This document shows, piece by piece, positions 43,141 to 52,555 of a stretch of 64,000 nt of DNA. Position numbers and translations under genes: made by a program. The notes below the pieces were generated by a model. That model was not told the DNA's origin. It saw nothing but the letters and a program-made list of their open reading frames with translations, and made no database searches. Positions within the stretch are counted from its first letter, which is position 1, and each line of letters begins with the position of its first letter. The DNA comes from Krasilnikovia cinnamomea (GTDB lineage: Bacteria > Actinomycetota > Actinomycetes > Mycobacteriales > Micromonosporaceae). The stretch is from the NCBI RefSeq assembly GCF_004217545.1, contig NZ_SHKY01000001.1, positions 6,076,001-6,140,000 of the forward strand. Reading direction: 5' to 3'.

Positions 43141-46100
43141 TCAGGCGCCCCGGTGCGCAGTCGGGGTCGCCACACGCAGCTGGTTGCGGCCCGCTTCCTT
43201 CGCGCAGTAGAGCGCCGCGTCCGCTGCCTCGACGAGGTCGTGCGCGGATCCACCGGTCGCCGGTACGTGCGTGGCGACGCCGATGCTGAGTGTGACGACC
43301 TGGGCTTCGGTGCGCTCATGTGGCAGCGCGAGTGCCTCTACGGCGGCGCGGGCCCGTTCGGCGACGGCGGTGGCCCGGTCGTGGTCAGCGCCGGTGAAGA
43401 CGATGGCGAACTCCTCGCCGCCGTACCGGCAGACGATGTCGGTGCCCTGGCGGACGGTGCCTGCGAGCTCGGCGGCGACCCGGCGCAGACATTCGTCGCC
43501 CCCCTGGTGGCCGTAGGAGTCGTTGTACCACTTGAAGTGATCGATGTCGATCATGGCGAGCGTGACGGCCGTGCCGGTCTCGCGCGCTTGCGTCCAGGTG
43601 GCTTCGAGGGCGTCGTCGAAGCGGCGGCGGTTGGCCAGCCCGGTCAGCGCGTCAGTCAGGCTGAGCGCGGCGAGTTGCTCGTTGGCGGCCTGCAGGGCGC
43701 TGGTGCGCTCGGCGACCTTGGTCTCCAGGCGCCGGTAGAGCTGAGCGTTGTCGAGGGAGACGGCGAGCTGTCCGGCGAGCAGCGTGACGGCGCCGAGCCG
43801 GTCGGTGGTGAAGGCGTCGACGCTGAGCCGGTTTTCCAGCACCAGCGCCGCCCGCAGTGCACCTTGCTGCAGCACGGGGACAACGAGCAGTGAACCGCGT
43901 GGCGCGTCCGTCAGGTACGGGTCGCTGGCGAACCGGTCGTCGCCGGCGGTGTCGGCGACCAGGAGCGGTTCGCGGGTGCGTTCGACGTAGTGCAGTGCCC
44001 GTACCGGCACGAGCCGTTCGGTTCCTGGCGTGGAGACGGGCACCGGGGCGTCGCCGGGCCGATCCGGGTTGGGCAGCATCCAGCGGCCCGCCTCGGTGTC
44101 GAACAGGGCGAGCCGGATGGTGGTGGCCCCGGCGAGGGCGCCCACCTGCTCCACGACGCGGGCCTGCAGCCGGTCGAGGTCGGTTTCCGAGCTGAGCGCC
44201 TGCGACGCGCGCAGGACCGCCAGCAGGTCGATGTCGTCGCCCCGGACGCTGGTGCTGAGCGCCTGCCGCGCCGGTGCCGCGTCCGAGGTGGGCAGGTCGG
44301 GGTGGGCGCGGTCGAGTTGATGGACCTTGCCCGCGGCGCCCCAGCTGCGGTAGTGCTCGCGCGCCTCGGCGAGCAGGCCGCGGCCGGTGCGTGGCAACCC
44401 GTGCCCCAGGTGGAACAGGCCGGCCCGCTCGGCGATCAGCGCCCTGTGCCACGGGCGCTGACGCGGCTCGACGTCGCCCAGGGCGGCGTCGAACGCGGTG
44501 GCCGCGGCGCGGAAGTCGTCGACCGCCCAGGCCCGTTCGGCCTCGACCAGGCGCAGCAGGTGACGGAAGTTCTCGGGCGCGTCGTTGGCGCGTTCGGCCA
44601 AGAAGTCCCGGCAGCCGTCGAGGGCCGCCAGCAGCGCGGGCCGCGCGTCGGGCTCGGCGCCGCGCAGCTGCCGGGCCAGCGCCAGCGCCTGCAGCAGTTG
44701 CGTCAGAGCGTACGTATAGCAGGCCCGCAGCATCGGGGCCAGACGTGCGGCCTGATCGGTGTAGCGGGCCACGTCGCTGTCGTCGAAGATGATCGCCGAC
44801 AGCGCCCGGTACATGAAGTAGTGCAGCGCGACCCGCTTGTTGACTTCCAGGTGCCGCAGCTCGTCGAAGGTGTCGTCGCTGAAACCGCCCGGGGTGCTGG
44901 TCCTACCGCGCATGGCAAGCGCGAACTGCCGGTAGATGATCTGGATGGCGGAGGCGTTGTCGTTGCCGGTGCGGGCGGCGAAGGCCAGGGCCGCGTCCAC
45001 CTCGGCGTCGAGGTCGTCGAGCGTAGGTCCGGTGTCGACCAGCGCGAACAGCGACGGCCAGTAGGCCATGCAGACCGAATGCAGGTCACCGCCGCGCAGC
45101 AGGCCCTCGCGCGCCAGGCGGGCCTGGCGCACCTCGTCCTCGAGCGGCTGGAACCAGTGCAGGGTACCGACGGCGTTGATGTACCGGGCCTGAGCGGTTT
45201 CGGTCTCGTAGCCACGCGCGACGCCTACGGCCAGGGCGTGCTGGACGAGGCGTTCGCCGACACCGTGCTCCCCGCCGATCTGGATGGTGGCGAATCCGGC
45301 ACTGGCGATGGTGGGCACGAGCGCGGCGCAGGCGCCGTGCTCCGTCCACAGGCGGTGCGCCCCGGTGACCACCCACGCCAGGGCCACCGGATCGGCAGCG
45401 AACAACGCCACCGGGGCGAGCCGCTGCAGCACGCGTGCCGCTGCGAGGGCCCGCGGGTCGGTCGGCTCCGGACGGGCCAGGTCCTCGGTCACCGAGGCGG
45501 TCTCGATCCACCGGTACATCGCGTCCAAGCGGCGTCGCGCCTCGGCCCCGGCATCGTCGCCCGGAGGGGCGTAGCCGATCCGGTTCAGTAGGGCGAAGCC
45601 GAGACTGACCGCGTCGGCATGCCGGTACCGGTTACTCAGGCTCGAAATCTGGTTACAGGCCGCGTCCACCAGCGCGAGCGGGTCAGGCGCGCGGTGCTCC
45701 AGCGAACCGTACGCCTCATCTGCCTCGTCGAGGCGGCCGAGGCTGTAGAGGGCGCCGTGCCGCTGGGTCTCCCACGCGATCGCCAGGGGGTCATCGTCGG
45801 CCGCGTCGAGGGTCGCCCAGAGTCCGAGCGCCGCGCTGAGGTACTGCTCGGCGGTCGAGTGGTTGCTGATCAACCGCGCCGCCGCGGCGGCCTCGCCGCA
45901 CAGCGCCGCCGCCGTGCGCCGCTCCGCCGGTTCGACGTCGCGCAGCAGCGGCCCGGCCGCGAGGTACTGCTCGGCGGCCTCGCCGCGGAAGGCACGGTCC
46001 ACGGCCAGGCGCCAGGCGATCGCGAGGTGGGTGGCGGGCCGGGCCGTCGGGTCCAGGTCGTGGCGGGCCGCCTCCTGTACCCGGTCGTGCCGGAAACGCA

Positions 46101-48081
46101 CCGTGGGCATGCCACCGTCGTCGTCCAGGACCAGCAGCGCGTCGTCCAGCGCGGCGGTCAGGCGCTCGCGAGTGGTCTCCGGACGGTGTCCGCTGGCGCG
46201 GGCGAGCAGGTCGAGCCGCACCGAGCCGCCGAGGCAGGCCATGACCCGCAGCAGCTCGCGCTCGGATTCGGCCAGCCGGCCGATGCGCTCGGTGAGCAGG
46301 TCGACGACGTTGCCCGAACCGATGTGGCGGCGGATCGCCGAGGAGTCCCAGCGCCAGCCCGATTCGCCCAGTTCCAGTGTGCCGTCGCCGCGCAGCGCGT
46401 TGATCAGCTCGACGGTGTCGAACGGGTTCCCACCGGTCCGCTCGCGTAGCACGCCGGCGAGCTCGGCCGCGGGTTCGGCGGGCAGGCGCAGCATCTGCCC
46501 GACCAGAGTGCCCAGATCGCCCGCGCCGAGGTTGTCCAGGTGCAGTCGTACGGGCGCCACTCCCAGTCGCTGCCATCGGTCGAACAACGCGGTGAGCGGG
46601 TGCGCCGCGTCGACCTCGCGGTCCCGGTACGCGCCGACCAACAGCAGCCCGCGAAGGTGGCTGTCGGTCTGCACGGCGTCGACGATGCCGAGCGCGGACG
46701 GGCTCGCCCACTGCAGGTCGTCGAGGACGAGGACGAGCGGGCGCTGCGGCGACGCGATCGCGCGCAGCAGGTCGAGTGCCGCCTGCCGCAGTCGCGCCTG
46801 CAGCTCCATCGGGTCGTCTATGCCGATCTCGTGGTCGCCGAGCAGCGTGGCGAGCTCCGGCGAGGCCGCGGCGATCAGGCCGGCGTTGGGGCCGAGCGCC
46901 GCGAGAATCCGCGTCCGGTGCTGTGCCAGCTCGTCCTCCGGCTCGGCCAGCAGCAGCCGGCCGATGCCGTGCAGTGCCTGAACGGCCACCCCGGAGGCGG
47001 CGTCGTGGCGGTACTGGTCTGCCTTGCCGGTGACGAACCAGCCTCCAGCGGCGGTGACCATGGGGCGCAGCTGGGAGATCAGGGCGGACTTGCCCGCCCC
47101 GGGGGCGCCGGTGACGAGCAGTCCCGTGGGGCGCCCGTGAACCGCCTGCTCGAACGCGGACCGCAGCGCGGCGCTCTCGGTGTCGCGCCCGACCACCGTC
47201 GAGGGCGGCGACAACCGGCTCGGGAAGTCCCGTTCACCGAGCCGCAGCGACGCCTGCGGCGCGGCGACCACCCGGGTCAGGTCGTGGACCAGCCCTTCGG
47301 CGCTCTGATAACGCCGGGCCGGTTCCTTCTCCAGCAGCCGGGCCACGATGTCGGACAGGCCCCGGGATACACCCGGTACGAGCTCAGCCAGCGGCCGCGG
47401 GGTTCGGGTGAGGATGTCCCGCACCAACTGCAACGGGTCGCCGTCGCCGAACGGGGGGTGCCCGGCAGCCAGCTCGTACAGGGTTGCGCCGAGTCCGTAC
47501 AGGTCGGCCCGGGAGTCGACGGGCAGCCCGGTACGCCCGGTCTGTTCCGGCGCCAGGTACGGCAGCCGGCCGAGGATCTCGGTGTGGTGGGTGAACGCGG
47601 GGCGGACCTCGGCGAACGTGGTGGCCAGATCGAAGTCGATCAGGACGGGCCGGCCGTCGCGGCGCAGCAGGATGTTGGCCGGGTTGATGTCGCGGTGCAC
47701 GACCGCGGCCCGGTGCACCGGGCCGAGGATGCGCGCGAGCGCCAGCGCGAACGCCGGCAGGCCGGCGATGTCCGGACGCTCGGACGGCGGCAGCTCCGCC
47801 AGCGCCCGCCCGGAGACGTCGACGAGGGTCAGCCCGTGCCGGTCCGCGTGCGCGTGGTCGCCCGCGAGCTGGCTGACGGCGTCGACGCCGGCCAGCCGGA
47901 CCAGGATCGCGTGTTCGTGGCTGGCCCGCGCCACCGCGTTCGCCCCGAGCATCTCCTTGCGGACGACCGTGCCGCCATCCGCCGTCCGCACCCGCCTGAC
48001 CCGGGTCAGGTCACTGTCGTGCAGCAAGCCGGATAGGTGCAGGTCGGTAGGAGACGACCCGGTCGGCGTTGCCACGGACAT
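43141..48081 (-). CDS. giant Ser/Thr kinase-AAA ATPase-TPR-GAF-GGDEF protein
   Basis: 1646 residues. Domains in order: Hanks-type kinase (about 20-275; HRDINPANILL near 128, DFDLA in place of DFG near 150, LAPEQTGR, no obvious glycine loop), AAA ATPase (about 300-560; Walker A TGAPGAGKSAL near 327, Walker B LVLVLDDLQWAS), long helical repeat region (about 570-1290), GAF (about 1310-1460), and GGDEF (about 1490-1640; IDIDHFKWYNDSYGHQGGDE and YGGEEFAIVF near 1553, so predicted active cyclase). The arginine of the usual RxxD inhibitory site is displaced by one residue. The kinase-ATPase-GAF layout is known with a histidine kinase end; here the end is a cyclase. GGGAG precedes the ATG. Confidence 0.9.
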   Translation of the reverse strand: MSVATPTGSSPTDLHLSGLLHDSDLTRVRRVRTADGGTVVRKEMLGANAVARASHEHAILVRLAGVDAVSQLAGDHAHADRHGLTLVDVSGRALAELPPSERPDIAGLPAFALALARILGPVHRAAVVHRDINPANILLRRDGRPVLIDFDLATTFAEVRPAFTHHTEILGRLPYLAPEQTGRTGLPVDSRADLYGLGATLYELAAGHPPFGDGDPLQLVRDILTRTPRPLAELVPGVSRGLSDIVARLLEKEPARRYQSAEGLVHDLTRVVAAPQASLRLGERDFPSRLSPPSTVVGRDTESAALRSAFEQAVHGRPTGLLVTGAPGAGKSALISQLRPMVTAAGGWFVTGKADQYRHDAASGVAVQALHGIGRLLLAEPEDELAQHRTRILAALGPNAGLIAAASPELATLLGDHEIGIDDPMELQARLRQAALDLLRAIASPQRPLVLVLDDLQWASPSALGIVDAVQTDSHLRGLLLVGAYRDREVDAAHPLTALFDRWQRLGVAPVRLHLDNLGAGDLGTLVGQMLRLPAEPAAELAGVLRERTGGNPFDTVELINALRGDGTLELGESGWRWDSSAIRRHIGSGNVVDLLTERIGRLAESERELLRVMACLGGSVRLDLLARASGHRPETTRERLTAALDDALLVLDDDGGMPTVRFRHDRVQEAARHDLDPTARPATHLAIAWRLAVDRAFRGEAAEQYLAAGPLLRDVEPAERRTAAALCGEAAAAARLISNHSTAEQYLSAALGLWATLDAADDDPLAIAWETQRHGALYSLGRLDEADEAYGSLEHRAPDPLALVDAACNQISSLSNRYRHADAVSLGFALLNRIGYAPPGDDAGAEARRRLDAMYRWIETASVTEDLARPEPTDPRALAAARVLQRLAPVALFAADPVALAWVVTGAHRLWTEHGACAALVPTIASAGFATIQIGGEHGVGERLVQHALAVGVARGYETETAQARYINAVGTLHWFQPLEDEVRQARLAREGLLRGGDLHSVCMAYWPSLFALVDTGPTLDDLDAEVDAALAFAARTGNDNASAIQIIYRQFALAMRGRTSTPGGFSDDTFDELRHLEVNKRVALHYFMYRALSAIIFDDSDVARYTDQAARLAPMLRACYTYALTQLLQALALARQLRGAEPDARPALLAALDGCRDFLAERANDAPENFRHLLRLVEAERAWAVDDFRAAATAFDAALGDVEPRQRPWHRALIAERAGLFHLGHGLPRTGRGLLAEAREHYRSWGAAGKVHQLDRAHPDLPTSDAAPARQALSTSVRGDDIDLLAVLRASQALSSETDLDRLQARVVEQVGALAGATTIRLALFDTEAGRWMLPNPDRPGDAPVPVSTPGTERLVPVRALHYVERTREPLLVADTAGDDRFASDPYLTDAPRGSLLVVPVLQQGALRAALVLENRLSVDAFTTDRLGAVTLLAGQLAVSLDNAQLYRRLETKVAERTSALQAANEQLAALSLTDALTGLANRRRFDDALEATWTQARETGTAVTLAMIDIDHFKWYNDSYGHQGGDECLRRVAAELAGTVRQGTDIVCRYGGEEFAIVFTGADHDRATAVAERARAAVEALALPHERTEAQVVTLSIGVATHVPATGGSAHDLVEAADAALYCAKEAGRNQLRVATPTAHRGA

Positions 48082-48596
48082 GACGTTTCGCTCCCATCAC
48101 CGGCTCTCCGAAACGACTTGCCGGTGCCACGCCGGAGTACGCGGTCCAGGGATTCCGGTCGGTCGGGGCCGGGCAAACCTGAGAGGTCCATGCCGGTCGT
48201 CCGGGAAATCGTCTGACGGATGGACTCTCTCCACCCGGCATCGCTCGGTACTGGCCTGCGCAGCGGCGATCCGACCGCTCGGTGACCGTGACCGGGGTCA
48301 GTGCCGAGGGCCGGTTCCGCCCTAGCGAGTTGCTGCCTCATGGCCCACAAGCCGAGCGGACCACGTCGGGCCCGCGCCGGGCATCTGTTGATGCCCGCGC
48401 GAAACCGTGGTCCAGCCTTGCACCAGGTGCGCTGCCGGTATCTTCACCCTGGTAACACTGCGCTCGGAGGGCACGGACGTCTCGCCACTTGAGCGCGCGG
48501 AGGGTGCGGTGGCCGTGGCGCTGACTCGGCGTGATGATTGGATCCGGCGGGCGCCGCTCGGTCTCAGCCCAGGCTCGGCGCCGTGCCACGCGGCCG
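48082..48596. other. intergenic region between divergent genes
   Basis: 515 bases between the kinase-GGDEF start and the P450 gene. I see no credible gene. A hairpin at 48374-48400 (arms GCGCCGGGCATC and GATGCCCGCGC with one bulge, loop TGTT) is the clearest structure and could end or regulate a transcript. The in-frame ATG 48531 extends the P450 reading frame into this region. Confidence 0.5.
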
Positions 48597-49940
48597 ATGA
48601 TGGTGGTGAGCGAGACGAACGGGTGGGCGCGAGACGGCGGTTCGGACATCAGGTTCCGCCTTCGGCGGATGTGGGGCCGGGCCAAGCGGTGGTTGGGGGC
48701 GCGTGCGTTCAGGGCCGGCGCGAACCTGTCTGACCTGTCACGGCTGCCGGATTCCATGCTGTGGCCCTTGCGCCGCGACGGCCTGGATCCGGTCGTGGAG
48801 TTGTCACGACACCGGGAGCAGGAGCGGGTCGCCCCGTTGCCGCTGCCGTTCGGCGTGCGGGCTTGGCTGGTGACCGGCTACGACGAGGTCAAGGCGGTCC
48901 TCGGCCACGTCGAGGGGTTCAGCAACGACTTCGCCAACCTCGCCGGTACCACCGGGATCGGTACCCGCCACAATCCTGGCGGACTGGGCTTCGCCGACCC
49001 GCCGGCGCACACTCGGCTGCGCCGCATGCTCGCTCCGGAGTTCACGATGCGGCGGCTGCGTCGCCTCGCGCCGCGCATCCAGAGCATTGTCGAGGAGGTA
49101 CTCGACGCGATCGAGCCCGGCGACGCACCGGTAGATCTGTGGCCCACGTTTGCTCTGCCGATACCGTCATTGACGATTTGCGAGCTGCTTGGGGTGCCGT
49201 ACGGTGAACGCGAGAATTTCCAGCGGCTGGCCGCCGCTCGTTTCGACCTGACCGGTGCCGCCGGCGGCTCACTAAACGCGATGAGCGAATCGCTGTGCTA
49301 CCTGAGTGACCTGGTCGCCCGGCAGCGCCTCGCTCCCGGCGACGGGCTACTCGGCATGCTGATCCGCGAGCACGGCGACGCCGTCGACGACCGGGAACTC
49401 ACTGGGCTGGCCGATGGCGTACTCACCGGGGGGCTGGAGACGACTGCGAGCATGCTCGCGCTCGGCGCGCTGGTCATCGCCCGCGAGCCGCAGCTGAAAC
49501 GCCTGCTCGTGGGCACCCACCCCGACACCCAGAGCGGACAGGCGACGGCGCAGTTCGTCGAGGAACTGCTGCGCTATCTCAGCGTGGTGCAGGTCGCGTT
49601 CCCCCGGTGCGCCCTGCGCGACTTCCAGGTCGGCGACGTGCGCATCGCCGCCGGTGACCTCGTGGCGTGCTCGCTGAGCGCCGCCAACCGCGCCGGCGTC
49701 TTCGGCGCCGACCCAGATGTTCTCGACCCGTCCCGACCGGCCCACCCACACCTGGCCTTCGGCCATGGCGCCCACCGCTGTATCGGCGCTGAGCTGGCCC
49801 GCATGGAGTTGCACGCGGCCTACCCGGCGTTGGTCCGTCGCTTCCCACGCTTACGCCTGGCGGTCGACCCCACACAGTTGGCGTTTCGCGACGCCTCCAT
49901 CGTGTTCGGGTTGCAGGCCCTGCCCGTGCTGGTCACCTGA
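48597..49940 (+). CDS. cytochrome P450
   Basis: About 447 residues, a class I bacterial P450. Seen: I-helix GGLETTAS (oxygen-binding Thr), ExxR in EELLRYL, and the heme-thiolate motif FGHGAHRCIGAELAR with axial Cys. The N-terminal half has AWLVTGYDEVKAVLGHVEGF and LGFADPPAHTRLRRMLAPEF, standard for actinobacterial soluble P450s. No ferredoxin or ferredoxin reductase gene adjoins it and no biosynthetic cluster is evident, so substrate cannot be inferred. Start not settled: ATG 48597 lacks a ribosome site, and ATG 48531 is an in-frame alternative; the first ~25 residues are a basic lead. Confidence 0.9.
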   Translation: MMVVSETNGWARDGGSDIRFRLRRMWGRAKRWLGARAFRAGANLSDLSRLPDSMLWPLRRDGLDPVVELSRHREQERVAPLPLPFGVRAWLVTGYDEVKAVLGHVEGFSNDFANLAGTTGIGTRHNPGGLGFADPPAHTRLRRMLAPEFTMRRLRRLAPRIQSIVEEVLDAIEPGDAPVDLWPTFALPIPSLTICELLGVPYGERENFQRLAAARFDLTGAAGGSLNAMSESLCYLSDLVARQRLAPGDGLLGMLIREHGDAVDDRELTGLADGVLTGGLETTASMLALGALVIAREPQLKRLLVGTHPDTQSGQATAQFVEELLRYLSVVQVAFPRCALRDFQVGDVRIAAGDLVACSLSAANRAGVFGADPDVLDPSRPAHPHLAFGHGAHRCIGAELARMELHAAYPALVRRFPRLRLAVDPTQLAFRDASIVFGLQALPVLVT

Positions 49941-50331
49941 CTGCCGCTGCAATTGCCGCCGTGAACTCTGTCGCGTGCGGTCGCGCCTTCTGGGTTCGGC
50001 CGTACGGCCCTCCGCGTCGTTGGTGACACCGCACGCTCCGATGCGCCCGGACGGCTTGACGCAGCACGTTCACCGGTCACGGCAGCCGTAGGCTGCGGCC
50101 GATCTCGAGGATGCCCAACCGCAGCCGGGTACTTGCCGCCGATGGCCGTCGCGGCATCCTCGGCATGTGGGCCGGTGATGGCGATCAAGGCGCCCAGTGC
50201 GAATGCAGAGGGTGACTTGAGGTTCGGTTGACTGGCCGATGGCATCGTTTCCCGTGCGAACGAAAAGCGGGACAACGGCCCGGCGCGAGCCCCGGGCGGC
50301 GCTTCCCTCGTGACATTCAGTGGAGGTTCCA
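49941..50331. other. intergenic region, possible small relic
   Basis: 391 bases. On the minus strand, between about 50246 and 50077, a short stretch opening MPSASQPNLKSPSAFALGAL reads ALIAITGPHAEDAATAI and then, one frame over, LGILEIGRSLRLP before a stop. This may be a frame-shifted small gene, but the evidence is weak. Otherwise nothing is seen. Confidence 0.3.
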
Positions 50332-51018
50332 GTGCCGCACCAGATCCCCGCCCGCCCAGACGGGTGGCAGCCGCGCAGCAGCGCCGTCGATACCATCGTG
50401 GGGCACTACCGTGCCGCGGTGGCCGCGGAAGGCAAACCCGATGGCAGCGGCGAACTCGCGGCACTTCTGCTACTCGCCGTAGTGGTGGGTGGGGGGCTGT
50501 GGATCTACACCGGGTCCGTCGTCCTTGCCACCGTCGTCCCACTCGTCCTCGCTGGCGGGGGCGCGCTTGTCGTGCTCGGATCGCAGCGGCCCACCTCCTT
50601 GCCGGCGGACGTGGACGTGTTCGCATCGCGGGGCGGTGCGGGGACGTTACCGGCCGGATATCTGGTCAGCCCCGGGGTGTGGGATCTGGGGATGCGGCAG
50701 CGGACCGCGTCGGTCGCCGGCACGCACCTGCAAGCGGCGGCGCAGCTGTGCCGGGAGTACCCCGGATCTGTCAATGGCCTGCTGGAGTTCGTCGCCCGGA
50801 TCGACGCGGTAACCGACAGCCGCGGCGCTGAAGGACAACCACGAGTCGAGCAGCTCGTGCGGGCCGGTGCGGCCGCGCTGGCGGGTGACGGGCCGGCACC
50901 GGCCCGGCCGGCACGGGCCCGGCCAGTGTCGCCCGGGCCGCAGCCGCCGATCTTCCATCAACAGTCCCGCATGCCGGGCACCACCACGCAGATGCATGTC
51001 AGCGTCGGCCGCCGCTGA
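50332..51018 (+). CDS. small membrane protein of unknown function
   Basis: 228 residues: a hydrophilic head, two adjacent membrane helices (about 40-78; LAALLLLAVVVGGGLWIYTG, VLATVVPLVLAGGGALVVLG), a soluble region with a helical repeat-like part (MRQRTASVAGTHLQAAAQLC), and a Pro/Arg/Ala-rich disordered tail. No family recognised. GTG 50332 is chosen because GGAGG lies five bases before it. Flanked by the P450 gene and a relic region. Confidence 0.6.
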   Translation: MPHQIPARPDGWQPRSSAVDTIVGHYRAAVAAEGKPDGSGELAALLLLAVVVGGGLWIYTGSVVLATVVPLVLAGGGALVVLGSQRPTSLPADVDVFASRGGAGTLPAGYLVSPGVWDLGMRQRTASVAGTHLQAAAQLCREYPGSVNGLLEFVARIDAVTDSRGAEGQPRVEQLVRAGAAALAGDGPAPARPARARPVSPGPQPPIFHQQSRMPGTTTQMHVSVGRR

Positions 51019-51141
51019 ACGCACGCCCGTCTGAGACCGGCCCGCACCGCGCGAGCCGGCCCCGTCGGGTCCCGCCCAGGTGAAGCGGGCCGCCTCCCGC
51101 GCCCGGCCTGGGTGCCCGGACGCTGCCCACCCCGGGTAGGT

Positions 51142-51368
51142 GCGCCATCGGCAGAGACGGCGTCGAGACGGCTGGACGACCGGGGCCGGGTCGGGTTCGA
51201 CGCCCATCACCACGAGGTCGTCGTCCCGGTCGAGACAACGCCGAAAGCGTTCGCCTGACCCAACCGCGCGCTTCGGGCGAGCGTATCCTCGACGGGGTTG
51301 AATCCGCCGGCTTCGAACCCGTCGAGGTGCTTCACTCACCGCTGACCACCCATGTCCGCGTCAGCTAA
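51142..51368 (+). pseudogene. possible degraded coding relic
   Basis: Within the 430-base gap before the LLM gene, two frames carry protein-like text: RRLDDRGRVGFDAHHHEVVV (51166-51230 region, stop at 51256) and, one frame over, GERILDGVESAGFEPVEVLH then SPLTTHVRVS with stop at 51366-51368. The second looks like a C-terminus. This suggests the end of a lost gene with a frameshift, with no identifiable family. Confidence 0.3.
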
Positions 51369-51448
51369 CCCGCAGGCGTTCCGCCAAATCCCGCGGTCGC
51401 GTCCCGCGCGATCGACGGCGTTCGCGAGCCCCACCGTAGGATTTCCCC

Positions 51449-52393
51449 ATGTCGAGCATCGGCGTGATGCTGCCCCGTGACCTGCCTGCCGAGCAGGTAC
51501 TGACTTTCGCCCGGCGAGCCGAACAACTCGGCTTCGACCAGCTGTGGGTTGTCGAGGACCTCGGCTTCCGCGGCGGCGTGGCCCAAGCCGGCGCCGTGCT
51601 CGCGGCCACGGCACACATCACGGTCGGGATCGGGATCATGCCCGCCGGGGCACGCAACGCCGCGTTCGCCGCGATGGAACTCGCCACCCTCGCCCAGCTG
51701 TTCCCCTGCCGGCTGATCGCCGGGATCGGACACGGCATGCCGGACTGGATGCGCCAGGCAGGTGCCTGGCCGGCCAGCCCTCTCACCCTGCTACGCGAAT
51801 ACACCATCGCCGTACGTACACTGCTGCGCGGCGAACCCGGACCCGCCGCCGGCCGGTACGTGGACGTCGAGAATGTCGTGATCGGCGAGACACCCGCCGT
51901 GGCGCCGCCGGTCGTGCTCGGTGTCCGCGGCCCGAAATCAATCACTGTCGCCGGGCAGGTCTCCGACGGGCTGCTGCTGGCCGAACCCGCCACACCGTCC
52001 TACGTCGCGGCCTCGATCGCGCGCCTCGCTTCTGCTTCGCCACAGGTCATCACCTACGACGCCGCCGTCATCGCCGACGACGGACGAACCGCCCGCGACC
52101 TCGTACGCCCGGCCCTGGCCTGGATCGGCGAACCCGACTGGGCCCCGCACCTAGCGACTCTGCCCTTCGCCACCGACCTCGCAGCCCACCGCGCCGCGTC
52201 GGTGGCCCCGGAGGAATTCGCCGCCACCATGCCCGACGACTGGGTACGCGAACTGTCCCTGGCCGGAACGCCCGACGACGTACGCACCGGCATCGCCGCC
52301 CGGCACGCCGCCGGCGCCACCAGCGTCGTGCTCGTGCCCACCGAACCCGACCGCCTCAAAGCACTGACAAACCTGGCCAAGGTGCTGAGATAG
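51449..52393 (+). CDS. LLM-class flavin-dependent oxidoreductase
   Basis: 314 residues of the bacterial luciferase-like monooxygenase family: SSIGVMLPRDLPAEQVLTFA start, DQLWVVEDLGFRGG, TVGIGIMPAGARNAA, LFPCRLIAGIGHGMPDWMRQ and the late AGTPDDVRTGIAARHAAGAT. Many actinobacterial members use coenzyme F420 rather than FMN; the sequence alone does not decide. It is a single gene, about 430 bases after the last clear gene. No direct link to the neighbouring PilZ gene is apparent. Confidence 0.85.
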   Translation: MSSIGVMLPRDLPAEQVLTFARRAEQLGFDQLWVVEDLGFRGGVAQAGAVLAATAHITVGIGIMPAGARNAAFAAMELATLAQLFPCRLIAGIGHGMPDWMRQAGAWPASPLTLLREYTIAVRTLLRGEPGPAAGRYVDVENVVIGETPAVAPPVVLGVRGPKSITVAGQVSDGLLLAEPATPSYVAASIARLASASPQVITYDAAVIADDGRTARDLVRPALAWIGEPDWAPHLATLPFATDLAAHRAASVAPEEFAATMPDDWVRELSLAGTPDDVRTGIAARHAAGATSVVLVPTEPDRLKALTNLAKVLR

Positions 52394-52555
52394 ACGGCGG
52401 CTTACCCAACCCGGGGAAGATCAAACCCTCCATCAAACCCGGAGCTTGACAATTTTGGGGTGATAGGGGGCTACGGCTGTCGTTCGGTGTTGCGTCACGG
52501 TTCGCCGTGGCGTGCTCCGCTCGCGAGAGGTCCCGCCCGGCTCTACGCTGATCGG

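Noticed and set aside
48597..49940. Biosynthetic gene cluster around the P450
   Set aside because: No PKS, NRPS, terpene cyclase, ferredoxin or tailoring genes beside it; neighbours are regulators and a membrane protein.
50077..50246. Frame-shifted short gene on the minus strand (FALGALIAITGP / ILEIGRSLRLP)
   Set aside because: Too short and needs a frameshift; no family recognised.
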